A stretch of DNA of 64,000 nt. It comes from an uncultured Oxalobacter sp. Its GTDB lineage: Bacteria > Pseudomonadota > Gammaproteobacteria > Burkholderiales > Burkholderiaceae_D. Positions 56,165 through 64,000 of the stretch are shown one piece after another; within the stretch, counting starts at the first letter, position 1, and each line of letters starts with the position of its first letter. The notes under the pieces are model-generated. The model searched no databases. It was not told the DNA's origin and saw nothing but the letters and a program-made list of their open reading frames with translations. The stretch spans positions 75,245-139,244 of the forward strand of contig CAKQWF010000006.1 of the NCBI GenBank assembly GCA_934277985.1, read 5' to 3'. The translations under genes were made by a program, and so were the position numbers.

Positions 56165-56947
56165 ATGCCAAAAATGGCTGCCAATCTGTCCATGCTGTTT
56201 AATGAAGTTCCCTTCATGGACCGTTTTGATGCTGCTGCCAAAGCAGGTTTCAAAGGAGTCGAATTCCTTTTCCCATATGCATACAATCTGGATGAACTGC
56301 AGGAAAAACTGCAGAAAAACAATCTGGAACTGGTACTGCACAATTTGCCGGCCGGCAACTGGGAAGCAGGTGACCGTGGTATCGCCTGCCATCCGGATCG
56401 TGTAGGCGAATTCCAGGATGGCGTCGGTATCGCCATCAATGCGGCCAAGAAACTGGGCGTCAAACAGGTGAACTGTCTTTCCGGTCCGGTATTGCCGGGT
56501 GTTTCCGAAGACAAGTTGCGCGCTACGTTTGTCGACAACCTGAAATTCGCTGCAGCCAAACTGAAAGCGGAAGGTATTCGTCTGGTTACCGAACCGGTCA
56601 ATACGATCGATATGAAAAACGCCTATCTGAATCGCACGCAGCAGGCTGTGGATATCATTCGTGACGTCGGTTCCGACAACCTGTTCATCCAGTACGACAT
56701 TTACCACATGCAGCGTATGGAAGGTGAACTGGCCAACACGATCCAGGCCAATTTGCCGCTGATCAAGCACATGCAGCTTGCTGACAATCCGAAGCGCAAT
56801 GAACCGGGTACGGGTGAAATCAATTACCACTTCCTGTTCAAGTTCATCGACGATATCGGCTATGACGGCTGGATCGGTTGCGAATACCGTCCGAAGACCA
56901 CGACGGTTGAAGGCCTGGGCTGGCTCAAGGAATACAACGTCAAATAA
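56165..56947 (+). CDS. hyi: Hydroxypyruvate isomerase
   Basis: 260-residue TIM-barrel isomerase interconverting hydroxypyruvate and tartronate semialdehyde. Family motifs: MAANLSMLFNEVPFMDRFDAAAKAGFKGVEF, HNLPAGNWEAGDRGIACHPDR, LVTEPVNTIDMKNAYLNRT, IQYDIYHMQRMEG, and HMQLADNPKRNEPGTGEINY with metal-binding acidic residues. 17 bp after gcl with AAAGAGGAGATGA ribosome site. Confidence 0.96.
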   Translation: MPKMAANLSMLFNEVPFMDRFDAAAKAGFKGVEFLFPYAYNLDELQEKLQKNNLELVLHNLPAGNWEAGDRGIACHPDRVGEFQDGVGIAINAAKKLGVKQVNCLSGPVLPGVSEDKLRATFVDNLKFAAAKLKAEGIRLVTEPVNTIDMKNAYLNRTQQAVDIIRDVGSDNLFIQYDIYHMQRMEGELANTIQANLPLIKHMQLADNPKRNEPGTGEINYHFLFKFIDDIGYDGWIGCEYRPKTTTVEGLGWLKEYNVK

Positions 56948-56983
56948 TTGGATATAGCAAAACGAGATAACTGGAGATAAACA

Positions 56984-57874
56984 ATGGCAAATATTGGTTT
57001 TATTGGTTTGGGTATCATGGGTGTGCCGATGGCCACCAACCTGCAGCAAAAGGGTGGACACAAGCTGTTCGTCAATGACAAAAAGACACCACCGGCAGCA
57101 TTGCTCGACGGTGGTGCAAAGGCTTGCGCCAATGGTGCCGAAGTTGCCAAGCAGTCCGATATCATCTTCATCATGGTTCCGGATACGCCGGACGTCGAAG
57201 CAGTCCTGTTCGGCGAAAACGGTGTGGCACAGGGTCTGAGCGCAGGCAAGATCGTTGTCGACATGAGCTCGATCTCCCCGATCGCCACCAAGGAATTTGC
57301 CAAGAAGATCAACGATCTCGGCTGCGAATATCTGGACGCACCGGTTTCCGGCGGTGAAGTCGGCGCCAAGGCAGGTTCCCTGACCATCATGGTTGGTGGC
57401 AAGGAAGAAACCTTCAACAAGGTCAAACCGATGTTCGAACTGATGGGCCAGAACATCACGCTGGTCGGCGGCAACGGTGACGGTCAGACCACCAAGGTAG
57501 CCAACCAGATTATCGTCGCACTGAACATTCAGGCGGTTGCCGAAGCATTGCTGTTCGCTTCCAAGGCAGGTGCCGATCCGGCCAAGGTCCGTCAGGCGCT
57601 GATGGGCGGTTTCGCTTCTTCCCGTATTCTGGAAGTTCATGGCGAACGCATGATCAAACGTACTTTCAATCCTGGCTTCAGAATCAATCTGCATCAGAAA
57701 GATCTGAATCTGGCTCTGCAAGGCGCCAAATCGCTGGGTATCTCCCTGCCGAATACCGCAACCGCTCAGGAACTGATGAATGCCTGTGCTGCAAACGGTT
57801 TGTCCGGCATGGATCATTCCGCTCTGTGCCGTGCAGTGGAAATCATGTCTGCTCACGAAATTGCCAAGGCTTGA
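56984..57874 (+). CDS. glxR: Tartronate semialdehyde reductase
   Basis: 296-residue beta-hydroxyacid dehydrogenase reducing tartronate semialdehyde to D-glycerate with NAD(P)H. GLGIMGVPMA is the dinucleotide motif at the N-terminus, followed by DAPVSGGEVGAKAGSLTIMVGG (substrate serine/glycine loop) and the catalytic lysine in GQTTKVANQII. 36 bp after hyi with a GGAG site. Complete. Confidence 0.96.
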   Translation: MANIGFIGLGIMGVPMATNLQQKGGHKLFVNDKKTPPAALLDGGAKACANGAEVAKQSDIIFIMVPDTPDVEAVLFGENGVAQGLSAGKIVVDMSSISPIATKEFAKKINDLGCEYLDAPVSGGEVGAKAGSLTIMVGGKEETFNKVKPMFELMGQNITLVGGNGDGQTTKVANQIIVALNIQAVAEALLFASKAGADPAKVRQALMGGFASSRILEVHGERMIKRTFNPGFRINLHQKDLNLALQGAKSLGISLPNTATAQELMNACAANGLSGMDHSALCRAVEIMSAHEIAKA

Positions 57875-57897
57875 GACCGGCATTCCGGTAATTTTAT

Positions 57898-57924
57898 CCG
57901 GTGAAAGCATTACGCTTTCACCGG
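57898..57924 (+). other. Stem-loop between glxR and glycerate kinase
   Basis: CCGGTGAAAGC / GCTTTCACCGG, 11-bp stem and 5-nt loop, but no T-run (GTTCATG follows). It may stabilise the upstream mRNA or lower downstream expression rather than terminate. Confidence 0.55.
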
Positions 57925-58031
57925 GTTCATGTGACTTGAAACCATCAAAGAGGATACGGAGTGAATTCGCTGTAATGCGAATTTATCGAGCTTGTCCAAT
58001 TTGATGGTTTTTTTATTCAGGATTGATTGTG

Positions 58032-59303
58032 ATGACGCCTATCGAAAATCCCAGACAGTTTTTGCTGGACCTGTATTCCAGCGCGATTTCCGCAGTCAGT
58101 GCTGCGAAGTGCCTGCCACAATTTTTGCCGAAACCCCAGCCGGGTGGCCGAACGATCGTGATCGGCGCAGGCAAGGGGGCTGCCGCCATGGCCAAGGCAG
58201 TGGAAGATCACTGGCATGGCGATCTTTCCGGACTGGTCGTGACGCGCTATGAGCATGGTCTTGAATGCAAGCATATCGAAGTGGTCGAGGCTTCGCATCC
58301 GGTACCGGATGCCGCAGGCCGTGATGCGGCACGACGTATGCTGGAAATGGTTCAGGGGCTGACGGAAAAGGATTTGGTGCTTTGTCTGATTTCGGGCGGC
58401 GGTTCGGCATTGCTGGCGCTGCCAGCCAAAAACATCAGTCTTGAAGAAAAACAGCAAATCAATCGCCAGCTGTTGCGAAGCGGGGCCAGCATTTCGGAAA
58501 TGAATTGCGTCCGGAAGCATTTGTCGGATATCAAGGGGGGGCGACTGGCGCTGGCTTGTGCACCTGCCAAGGTTGTGACGCTGATGATTTCCGACATTCC
58601 GGGGGATGATCCGGGCATTATCGCCAGTGGCCCGACTTTGCCTGATCCGACGACATGTGAAGATGCACTGGCGATTCTGGAGAAATACCAGATCGATGTT
58701 CCTGCGAATGTGCGCGAGCATCTCGCCTCAGGCGAGGGGGAAACACCCAAACCGGGCGATGTCCGTTTTGCACGTAACGAGAGCCATATTATCGCGACAG
58801 CACAGGATGCACTGGAAGCTGCTGCGACTGTGGCGCGTGAAAACGGTGTGACGCCTTATATTCTGTCGGATTGTATCGAAGGTGAAGCACGTGATATTGC
58901 GCTGATGCATGCTGCGATGGCCAGACAGGTCGTCGAGCGCGACCAGCCGTTTGCCAAACCGTGCGTCATCATATCGGGCGGTGAAACGACGGTGACGGTG
59001 CGTGGAAATGGACGTGGTGGCAGAAATGCGGAATTTCTGTTGGGTTTTGCCATTGCCATGGACGGGTTGCCGGGTGTGTATGCCATTGCTTGCGATACGG
59101 ACGGTATCGACGGGTCAGAAGACAATGCCGGCGCGGTTTATCTGCCGGATTCGATCGCACGCGCTACAAACAAGGGAATACGTGCTCGCAAGATGCTGGA
59201 GAACAACGATGGATACGGTTTTTTCAGCACACTGGATGACCTTGTCGTGACAGGGCCGTCAAGAACGAATGTCAATGATTTTCGCGCCATACTGATTGTT
59301 TGA
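58032..59303 (+). CDS. ttuD: Glycerate 2-kinase (MOFRL family)
   Basis: 423 residues of the GckA/TtuD glycerate kinase family, phosphorylating D-glycerate to 2-phosphoglycerate. Features: GGRTIVIGAGKGAAAMAKAVEDHW, LVLCLISGGGSALLALPA, MNCVRKHLSDIKGGRLA and the C-terminal MOFRL domain (PCVIISGGETTVTVRGNGRGGRNAEFLLGFA, IACDTDGIDGSEDNAGA). ATG at 58032 chosen; a TTG and GTG lie just upstream in frame. Its product feeds pyruvate kinase (via enolase) encoded next. Confidence 0.95.
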   Translation: MTPIENPRQFLLDLYSSAISAVSAAKCLPQFLPKPQPGGRTIVIGAGKGAAAMAKAVEDHWHGDLSGLVVTRYEHGLECKHIEVVEASHPVPDAAGRDAARRMLEMVQGLTEKDLVLCLISGGGSALLALPAKNISLEEKQQINRQLLRSGASISEMNCVRKHLSDIKGGRLALACAPAKVVTLMISDIPGDDPGIIASGPTLPDPTTCEDALAILEKYQIDVPANVREHLASGEGETPKPGDVRFARNESHIIATAQDALEAAATVARENGVTPYILSDCIEGEARDIALMHAAMARQVVERDQPFAKPCVIISGGETTVTVRGNGRGGRNAEFLLGFAIAMDGLPGVYAIACDTDGIDGSEDNAGAVYLPDSIARATNKGIRARKMLENNDGYGFFSTLDDLVVTGPSRTNVNDFRAILIV

Positions 59304-59320
59304 GAAAGGCAAGGAAAAAT

Positions 59321-60745
59321 ATGCGACGTCAACGTAAAGCAAAGATCGTAGCGACACTGGGGCCAGCCAGTTCGACAAAGGAAATGATTCTGGCTTTGTT
59401 CGAGGCGGGTGTCGATGTGTTCCGGTTTAATTTCAGCCACGGTACCCAGGATGATCACCGTGCACGGCACGAAGCGGTTCGTGAAGTGGAACGTCTGGTC
59501 GGGCGGCCGATTGCGATTCTGGCAGATCTTCAGGGGCCCAAGTTGCGTATCGGCAAGTTCGCCAATGGCAAGGTACAGTTGAAAACCGGTGCAGAATTTG
59601 TGTTTGATCACGATACGGCTGAAGGCAATGAAAGTCGAGTCAATTTGCCGCATCCGGAATTGTTCGGCGTGATGGAAGAAGGACATTCCATATCACTGGA
59701 CGATGGCAAGCTCAGAATGAAAGTCATCAGGAGCACGAAGGATGAAATACGCACGAGGATCGTGACAGGAGGCCCCCTGTCTGACCGGAAAGGGGTCAAT
59801 GTTCCCGATGTTGTTTTGCCGATACCTATTCTGACGGAAAAGGACCGGCGCGATCTGGAATTTGCGCTGTCGCTGGGTGTCGACTGGGTTGCCTTGTCGT
59901 TCGTGCAGCGTCCGGAGGATCTGGTCGAAGCACGTCGCCTGATTGCCGGCAGAGCCGGATTGATGACGAAACTGGAAAAACCGGCTGCGCTGGACCATCT
60001 GGACGAAATCGTGAAGGCTTCCGATTCTGTTATGGTCGCTCGCGGCGATCTGGGTGTCGAATTGCCGCCTGAAAAAGTGCCCGGGGCTCAGAAAAGGATA
60101 TTGCGTGCCTGCCGCTTGTACGGAAAACCGAGTATCGTTGCGACCCAGATGCTGGAATCCATGATCGTGTCTCCAACGCCGACACGTGCGGAAGCATCCG
60201 ATGTGGCCAGTGCGGTTTACGATGGGGCCGATGCCGTCATGCTGTCGGCAGAATCGGCCAGTGGCGCATATCCGGTTCAGGCTGTATCCATTATGGATCG
60301 GATTATCGGTGAAGTCGAAAGCGATCCGTTTTATCCGAAAATGATCAATGTACAGCATGAAATTGCTGTTCCGTCGAAAAGCGATGCAATATGCTCGGCA
60401 TTGAAAACGGTTTCGCAAATGGTTGGTGCAGTGGTCAATGTGACCTATACCGATTCGGGCAATACCAGTTTGCGTGCAGCACGCGAAAGGCCAGTGGCGC
60501 CGATTCTGAGTATTACGCCGCACCTTTCGACAGCCAGACGGCTGGCACTGGCATGGGGTGTGCATTCCACGGTGATCGATCATGATGTCAAGGATGTCGA
60601 TGAAATGGTCGATGCAGCATGCAGAACGGCCTATTCGGAAGGATTCGCACAGGAGGGCGACCAGCTTGCTATCGTTGCCGGGATGCCGTTCGGGCAGCCT
60701 GGTACAACCAATCTGTTGCGGGTAGCCGAAATCGGCAAGCAATAA
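59321..60745 (+). CDS. pyk: Pyruvate kinase
   Basis: 474 residues, converts phosphoenolpyruvate to pyruvate with ATP gain. RQRKAKIVATLGPASS start, FRFNFSHGT, LQGPKLRIG, the active-site KLEKPAALDHLDEIVKASDSVMVARGDLGVE, and ATQMLESMI. ATG at 59321 has AAGGA 7 bp upstream; the 17-bp gap to ttuD shows co-transcription. Final step of the oxalate-to-pyruvate route in this operon. Confidence 0.97.
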   Translation: MRRQRKAKIVATLGPASSTKEMILALFEAGVDVFRFNFSHGTQDDHRARHEAVREVERLVGRPIAILADLQGPKLRIGKFANGKVQLKTGAEFVFDHDTAEGNESRVNLPHPELFGVMEEGHSISLDDGKLRMKVIRSTKDEIRTRIVTGGPLSDRKGVNVPDVVLPIPILTEKDRRDLEFALSLGVDWVALSFVQRPEDLVEARRLIAGRAGLMTKLEKPAALDHLDEIVKASDSVMVARGDLGVELPPEKVPGAQKRILRACRLYGKPSIVATQMLESMIVSPTPTRAEASDVASAVYDGADAVMLSAESASGAYPVQAVSIMDRIIGEVESDPFYPKMINVQHEIAVPSKSDAICSALKTVSQMVGAVVNVTYTDSGNTSLRAARERPVAPILSITPHLSTARRLALAWGVHSTVIDHDVKDVDEMVDAACRTAYSEGFAQEGDQLAIVAGMPFGQPGTTNLLRVAEIGKQ

Positions 60746-60762
60746 GCGGGTTGCAGAGATCG

Positions 60763-60789
60763 AACAGGGCCTTGGGGCCCTGTTTTTTT
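60763..60789 (+). terminator. Terminator of the glycerate-pathway operon
   Basis: AACAGGGCC / GGCCCTGTT, 9-bp stem, 4-nt loop, seven T. Confidence 0.9.
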
Positions 60790-60842
60790 ATGTGTATCGT
60801 ATGGATCGATATTTTCATAAAAGGCTGAACAGGAGAACAGAT

Positions 60843-61244
60843 ATGAGTGAAGAAAACAGGCATCTGGAAGAAGGTATGTCGGAAACTATGGTTGTGACGG
60901 TTTCTGAGAAGCAGACAGCGCGTTATCTCGGTAGCGGGAAAAGCGACATACTGGCGACACCTGCGCTGGTCGCACTGATGGAAGCGGTTTCACAGCGTAT
61001 CGTGGAACGGGGAGTACCGGCCGATTGCGAGTCTATCGGAACGGCTATTGAGTTGCAGCATGATGCCATGACACCGATCGGATCCGAAGTGGAAGTGTGT
61101 GCGGTTTTGCGACGGATAGAGGGCAAGGAGTTGTCTTTCGAGATCAGTGCGTCGGATGCGTCGGGAAGCATTGCGAAGGGGCATCATAAACGTGTTGTGA
61201 CAAGAACCACGATCCTGAAAAGACTGCTGCGAAAGAAGAAGTAA
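60843..61244 (+). CDS. Hotdog-fold thioesterase, FlK-like
   Basis: 133 residues. Resembles fluoroacetyl-CoA thioesterase FlK: ATPALVALMEAVSQRIV holds the conserved threonine and glutamate, and AIELQHDAMTPIGSEVEV the histidine of the FlK triad. It could clear misformed acyl-CoA esters near oxalyl-/formyl-CoA metabolism; substrate is inference. AGGAGAACAGAT precedes the ATG. Confidence 0.85.
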   Translation: MSEENRHLEEGMSETMVVTVSEKQTARYLGSGKSDILATPALVALMEAVSQRIVERGVPADCESIGTAIELQHDAMTPIGSEVEVCAVLRRIEGKELSFEISASDASGSIAKGHHKRVVTRTTILKRLLRKKK

Positions 61245-61342
61245 GGTAAAAATCCTCTTTTTTCATGCGGTTATCGTGCACTTTTCGTACCGTAAGTAAC
61301 CAGTATGGACGTTGTCACAAAGTGGAGATAAAAAATCTAATC

Positions 61343-61356
61343 TTGACCGAGGTCAT
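61343..61356. promoter_or_regulatory. Crp/Fnr-type operator upstream of the OxlT-like gene
   Basis: TTGACC-GA-GGTCAT, one mismatch from a perfect palindrome and nearly identical to the site before frc (63671-63686). A weak -10 (CACAAT, 61379-61384) lies about 30 bp downstream of its centre, placing the site near -41 for a start at about 61391, the class II activator position. The 5' leader would be about 135 nt. Confidence 0.65.
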
Positions 61357-61526
61357 GGTCAGCAAAAAATTGTTCTCGCACAATAGTCGGGCAATCAGGT
61401 AAAAAAGTTACGCACACAGTAATTTTTTTACTGCTATTGGTAAGAAGTGCATAGTCAAAAAAAACAAGCGGGGGCTAACATCCGCAGTGACCATGTTTGT
61501 AGTAATCATTAAAGGAGAGTAGATCT

Positions 61527-62819
61527 ATGGCTACACAAGAAAGGTACCCTAATCGGTGGGTGCAGCTAGTTCTGGGGATTGTCTGTATGGCGACGGTCGC
61601 GAACTGCCAGTATGGCTGGACGTTGTTCGTTGCTCCGATCGAGGACAAATATCACTGGGCCCGTACGGCTATTCAGTTGTCGTTTACCATCTTCCTGTTC
61701 TTTGAAACCTGGCTGGTGCCTATCGAAGGTTGGGCAGTGGATAAATTCGGCCCGCGTCCGGTCATTATCTTCGGTGCCATTCTGGTGACAATCGGGTGGA
61801 TTATGTGTTCGTATGCATCCAGCCTGGGTGTTCTGTACGCTGCTCAAGTTCTGACCGGTGCTGGCGCCGGTGCTGTTTACGGTACCTGTTCCGGTAACTC
61901 GCTGAAATGGTTCCCGGACAAACGTGGTCTGGCTGCCGGTGCAACCGCTGCCGGTTTCGGTGGTGGCGCTGCTATCACGGTTATTCCGGTTGCGAACATG
62001 ATCAACAGCTCCGGCTATGAGCAGGCATTCTTCGTCTTCGGTATTGTCCAGGGTATCATCATTACCGCTTGCGCACTGTTCATGCCTCGTGCAAAACTGC
62101 CGCCTGGAACCAAGGCTGTTCCTCGCGTCATTTCTTCCAAGAAGAACTACAATCCTGCACAGATCGTCAGAGAACCTCTGTTCTGGCTCATCTACATCTG
62201 CTTCGTCGGTGTTGCTTCCGGCGGTATTATGGCAACGGCATCCTTCGGCCCGGTTTCCCGTGACTACGGTCTCGACAAGATCCCGGTCACCTGTCTGGGC
62301 GTTACCCTGCCACTGTTGACGATGGCAATGTCTATCGACAATATCTGTAACGGTGCAACCCGTCCTATCATGGGTTACCTCTCCGACCGTTTCGGCCGTG
62401 AAAACCTGATGTTCGTCGTGTTCATGGGTGAAGCGCTGGCTCTGCTGGGTCTGGTCTTCTGGGGCCGTACGCCGATCGGCTTCATGTTCTTCGCAGCCAT
62501 GACGTTCGCATGCTGGGGTGAAATCTTCTCGCTGTTCCCGTCCATGTGTGCTGATACGTTCGGTAGCGCGAATGCTGCAGGTAATGCCGGTACACTGTAC
62601 ACCGCAAAAGGTACTTCTTCCCTTATCGTTCCGCTGGCTGCCGGTCTGTCAAAAGGCGGTAACTGGAACCGTACCTTCGTTCTGTCGGCATGCGTTGCAG
62701 CGACCTGCTCGCTGTTGGCGTTCTTCGTCCTGAAACCATGGCGCAGACGCTTCATCGAAAACAACAACAAGGAAATCGAAGCTCAGGAAGCAGCAGCTGC
62801 CGCTGCAGCCTCCAAGTAA
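61527..62819 (+). CDS. OxlT-family oxalate/formate antiporter
   Basis: 430-residue major facilitator protein with twelve helices, clearly of the OxlT family but not the characterised O. formigenes OxlT (418 residues, different sequence). The two substrate-binding charges of OxlT are kept: R279 (CNGATRPIMGY, OxlT R272) and K361 (YTAKGTSS, OxlT K355). DKFGPR and WFPDKRGLAAG are the family loops. Exchanges oxalate for formate or a related acid, generating proton motive force. C-terminus is alanine-rich. Strong codon bias and AAAGGAGAG site indicate high expression. Confidence 0.9.
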   Translation: MATQERYPNRWVQLVLGIVCMATVANCQYGWTLFVAPIEDKYHWARTAIQLSFTIFLFFETWLVPIEGWAVDKFGPRPVIIFGAILVTIGWIMCSYASSLGVLYAAQVLTGAGAGAVYGTCSGNSLKWFPDKRGLAAGATAAGFGGGAAITVIPVANMINSSGYEQAFFVFGIVQGIIITACALFMPRAKLPPGTKAVPRVISSKKNYNPAQIVREPLFWLIYICFVGVASGGIMATASFGPVSRDYGLDKIPVTCLGVTLPLLTMAMSIDNICNGATRPIMGYLSDRFGRENLMFVVFMGEALALLGLVFWGRTPIGFMFFAAMTFACWGEIFSLFPSMCADTFGSANAAGNAGTLYTAKGTSSLIVPLAAGLSKGGNWNRTFVLSACVAATCSLLAFFVLKPWRRRFIENNNKEIEAQEAAAAAAASK

Positions 62820-62827
62820 TTCGGAAC

Positions 62828-62853
62828 GAAACCGGAGCGAATGCTCCGGTTTC
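62828..62853 (+). terminator. First terminator after the antiporter
   Basis: GAAACCGGAGC / GCTCCGGTTTC, 11-bp stem and 4-nt loop; short T-run. Confidence 0.7.
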
Positions 62854-62881
62854 TCCGGATGCTGGAATTTCCGCAAAACAA

Positions 62882-62914
62882 AAAAAGGCAACATCGCAAG
62901 ATGTTGCCTTTTTC
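62882..62914. terminator. Second, bidirectional terminator
   Basis: AAAAAGGCAACATC / GATGTTGCCTTTTT, 14-bp stem with GCAA tetraloop; serves the antiporter and the convergent Crp/Fnr gene. Confidence 0.92.
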
Positions 62915-62973
62915 TTTTCTGTGAATCGCAGGCTGTCAGCGGAAAGATCATGCTGACGGCAAAATGAAAACGT

Positions 62974-63582
62974 TCAGATTTTTCCCTGGTTCTTGAGGCG
63001 GCTTAGTGTTTCGGGGGAGAGGTTGAGATAGGATGCCAGTTCTTTTTTTGGCATGCGGTCGAAAAGATCCGGATGTTTTCTCAGAAAACGGTGTACACGA
63101 CCCGGTGCGTCCAGCAAGTGCAATGAAATGGTATGTGACATGATGCTGCTCATGATGCGCATGACTTCCATTTCGAAACGCTGTTTGAGTACCGGATGGG
63201 TTTCGATAAAGGCAACCCATTGAGGCATCGCAATACGGGCGATACGAGCTTTTGTCACAGTGATGACACTAAAGGGTGCAGCCTTGTTGAATTTCCATGA
63301 TGCATAAGTGGCTTCCATATAGCGTTCGCTGGTGAAGCGCAGGATCATTTCCTTTGCATGCTGGTTTGCCACAGAGCGTTTCAGAATGCCATCAAGGACG
63401 AAAATGACTTCCAGATCGCGATCTCCCTGATGCGTCAGACAATCACCCTTGGAATGGTCGGAGATGTCAAGATGCGGTTCAAGTTCGGCCAGTTCGTTTT
63501 GGGAAAGCTCTTTCAGGATGCAATTCTGGGAAAGTTGCACGCGAATAATATTTTTCTCAGGATGATTTGCTATTAAGGCCAT
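62974..63582 (-). CDS. Crp/Fnr-family regulator, probable local oxalate-gene regulator
   Basis: 202 residues. N-terminal cyclic-nucleotide-type beta-roll (GDCLTHQGDRDLEVIFVLDGILKRS), dimerisation helix, and C-terminal winged helix KKELASYLNLSPETLSRL. The recognition helix carries E191, S194 and R195, the FNR set that reads TGA/TCA half sites, matching the TTGACC/GGTCAA palindromes flanking it. Only two cysteines (C21, C48), so it cannot hold an FNR [4Fe-4S] cluster. The effector is unknown. It ends right after the recognition helix, shorter than most family members. Divergent from frc, convergent with the antiporter. Confidence 0.9.
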   Translation of the reverse strand: MALIANHPEKNIIRVQLSQNCILKELSQNELAELEPHLDISDHSKGDCLTHQGDRDLEVIFVLDGILKRSVANQHAKEMILRFTSERYMEATYASWKFNKAAPFSVITVTKARIARIAMPQWVAFIETHPVLKQRFEMEVMRIMSSIMSHTISLHLLDAPGRVHRFLRKHPDLFDRMPKKELASYLNLSPETLSRLKNQGKI

Positions 63583-63670
63583 AGAATTTCCGCTTCAGTT
63601 TTGACGTAAAGTGACTAAAACGCCCGAAAAATATTGATGAAAGTCAAGAACTCCTGTTTGAATCTGGAAA

Positions 63671-63686
63671 CTTGACCGTGGTCAAG
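63671..63686. promoter_or_regulatory. Perfect Crp/Fnr-type palindrome upstream of frc
   Basis: CTTGACCGTGGTCAAG, a perfect 16-bp palindrome (half site TTGACC). TATGAT at 63709-63714 is a good -10, putting the palindrome centre at about -41.5 of a start near 63720, the class II activation position. It also lies 89 bp before the divergent regulator gene, so autoregulation is possible. The remaining gap (63583-63894) holds a leader of about 175 nt with no gene. Confidence 0.75.
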
Positions 63687-63894
63687 AATATATCAGGAGT
63701 TGAGAAGCTATGATAGCTATTAGCTTAAATATTTGACGGGAAATTCAAGAATACCTGAAAAGTATTGTTTTTCCGCCAAATATTATAGGTCATTGGGTTT
63801 TATTCCCGAGGGGCCGGTTTTGGCAGTAAATGGCTTTTAGGGACAGTTGTAGTTTACAGCGACAATTAACCAATCACATTGGAGGAAGAGAAAT

Positions 63895-64000
63895 ATGGGT
63901 AGTAAAGCATTATCCGGAGTAAAAATTCTGGACATGACCCACGTACAGGCCGGCCCGACCTCGTCACAGCTGTTGGCATGGATGGGTGCGGACGTTATCA
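63895..64000 (+). CDS. frc: Formyl-CoA transferase, N-terminal part (truncated by window edge)
   Basis: 35 residues visible: [25 protein letters not shown]... the start of a class III CoA-transferase. VLDxTxVQAGP and the GADVI end match Frc/YfdW type enzymes, which move CoA from formyl-CoA to oxalate. The Gln of VQAGP is a conserved active-site residue. It is not identical to the best-known O. formigenes Frc N-terminus, so it may be a paralogue. GGAGG 9 bp before the ATG. Confidence 0.85.
   Translation, partial: MGSKALSGVKILDMTHVQAGPTSSQLLAWMGADVI

Noticed and set aside
54381..57910. Long minus-strand open frames opposite gcl, hyi and glxR
   Set aside because: Shadows of highly expressed genes whose codon bias removes stops on the other strand; no family features.

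Overview
The window looks like the chromosome of an anaerobic betaproteobacterium of the genus Oxalobacter (Burkholderiales, Oxalobacteraceae). The main evidence is an OxlT-type oxalate/formate antiporter, a formyl-CoA transferase start at the right edge, and a complete glyoxylate-to-glycerate assimilation operon (gcl, hyi, glxR, glycerate kinase, pyruvate kinase). This is how an oxalate specialist makes biomass from C2 units. Trimeric porins of the Burkholderiales type and the overall gene repertoire agree. No similarity search was possible; family calls come from recognised motifs and remembered family sequences.

Layout. 1-8.2 kb: the 3' end of trpD, trpC, an M61 peptidase, cobalamin-dependent methionine synthase (metH) and a DsbC-type disulfide isomerase. 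8.26-19.5 kb: an 11.1 kb integrative element inserted at tRNA-Thr(CGT). It is bounded by a direct repeat of about 93 bp and carries a P4-like integrase, an AlpA-type regulator, a TOPRIM primase, a DUF927 helicase, a cluster of GGTGTAAC iterons that is a likely replication origin, several small unknown genes, and cargo (Fic protein, DinD, NUDIX hydrolase) with long AG-rich repeats. 19.5-21.4 kb: DUF4186 gene, trmO and a zinc-ribbon membrane protein. 21.5-25.0 kb: a four-gene phosphite uptake and oxidation operon (ptxABCD) behind a plausible Pho box. 25-34 kb: mostly housekeeping genes (UPF0149, OsmC, envelope proteins, antiporter, tautomerase, glyA, ribD, ribE, Sel1-repeat protein). 34.5-37.1 kb: two tandem porins. 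37-46.3 kb: glmS, a radical SAM protein, then a cobalamin riboswitch in front of a class III ribonucleotide reductase operon whose glycyl-radical domain is a separate small gene, followed by a CBS-domain protein, ispB and tRNA-Pro(CGG). 46.4-53.3 kb: a tryptophanase-family lyase with a structured leader, birA, and a very unusual pyruvate-carboxylase-like enzyme ending in a zinc ribbon. 53.3-60.8 kb: a LysR regulator divergent from the glycerate-pathway operon. 60.8-64.0 kb: a FlK-like thioesterase, an OxlT paralogue, a Crp/Fnr regulator and the start of frc.

How the genes fit together. The right-hand 10 kb is a carbon module: oxalate enters through the antiporter, is activated by Frc, and C2 units pass through Gcl, Hyi/GlxR, glycerate kinase and pyruvate kinase to pyruvate. 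A carboxylase and its biotin ligase lie immediately upstream. The Crp/Fnr gene sits between two genes that both carry TTGACC-N2-GGTCAW palindromes about 41 bp ahead of plausible start sites, which suggests a local regulatory circuit for oxalate uptake and activation. Vitamin B12 touches the window twice (metH as a cofactor user, the nrdD riboswitch as a sensor).
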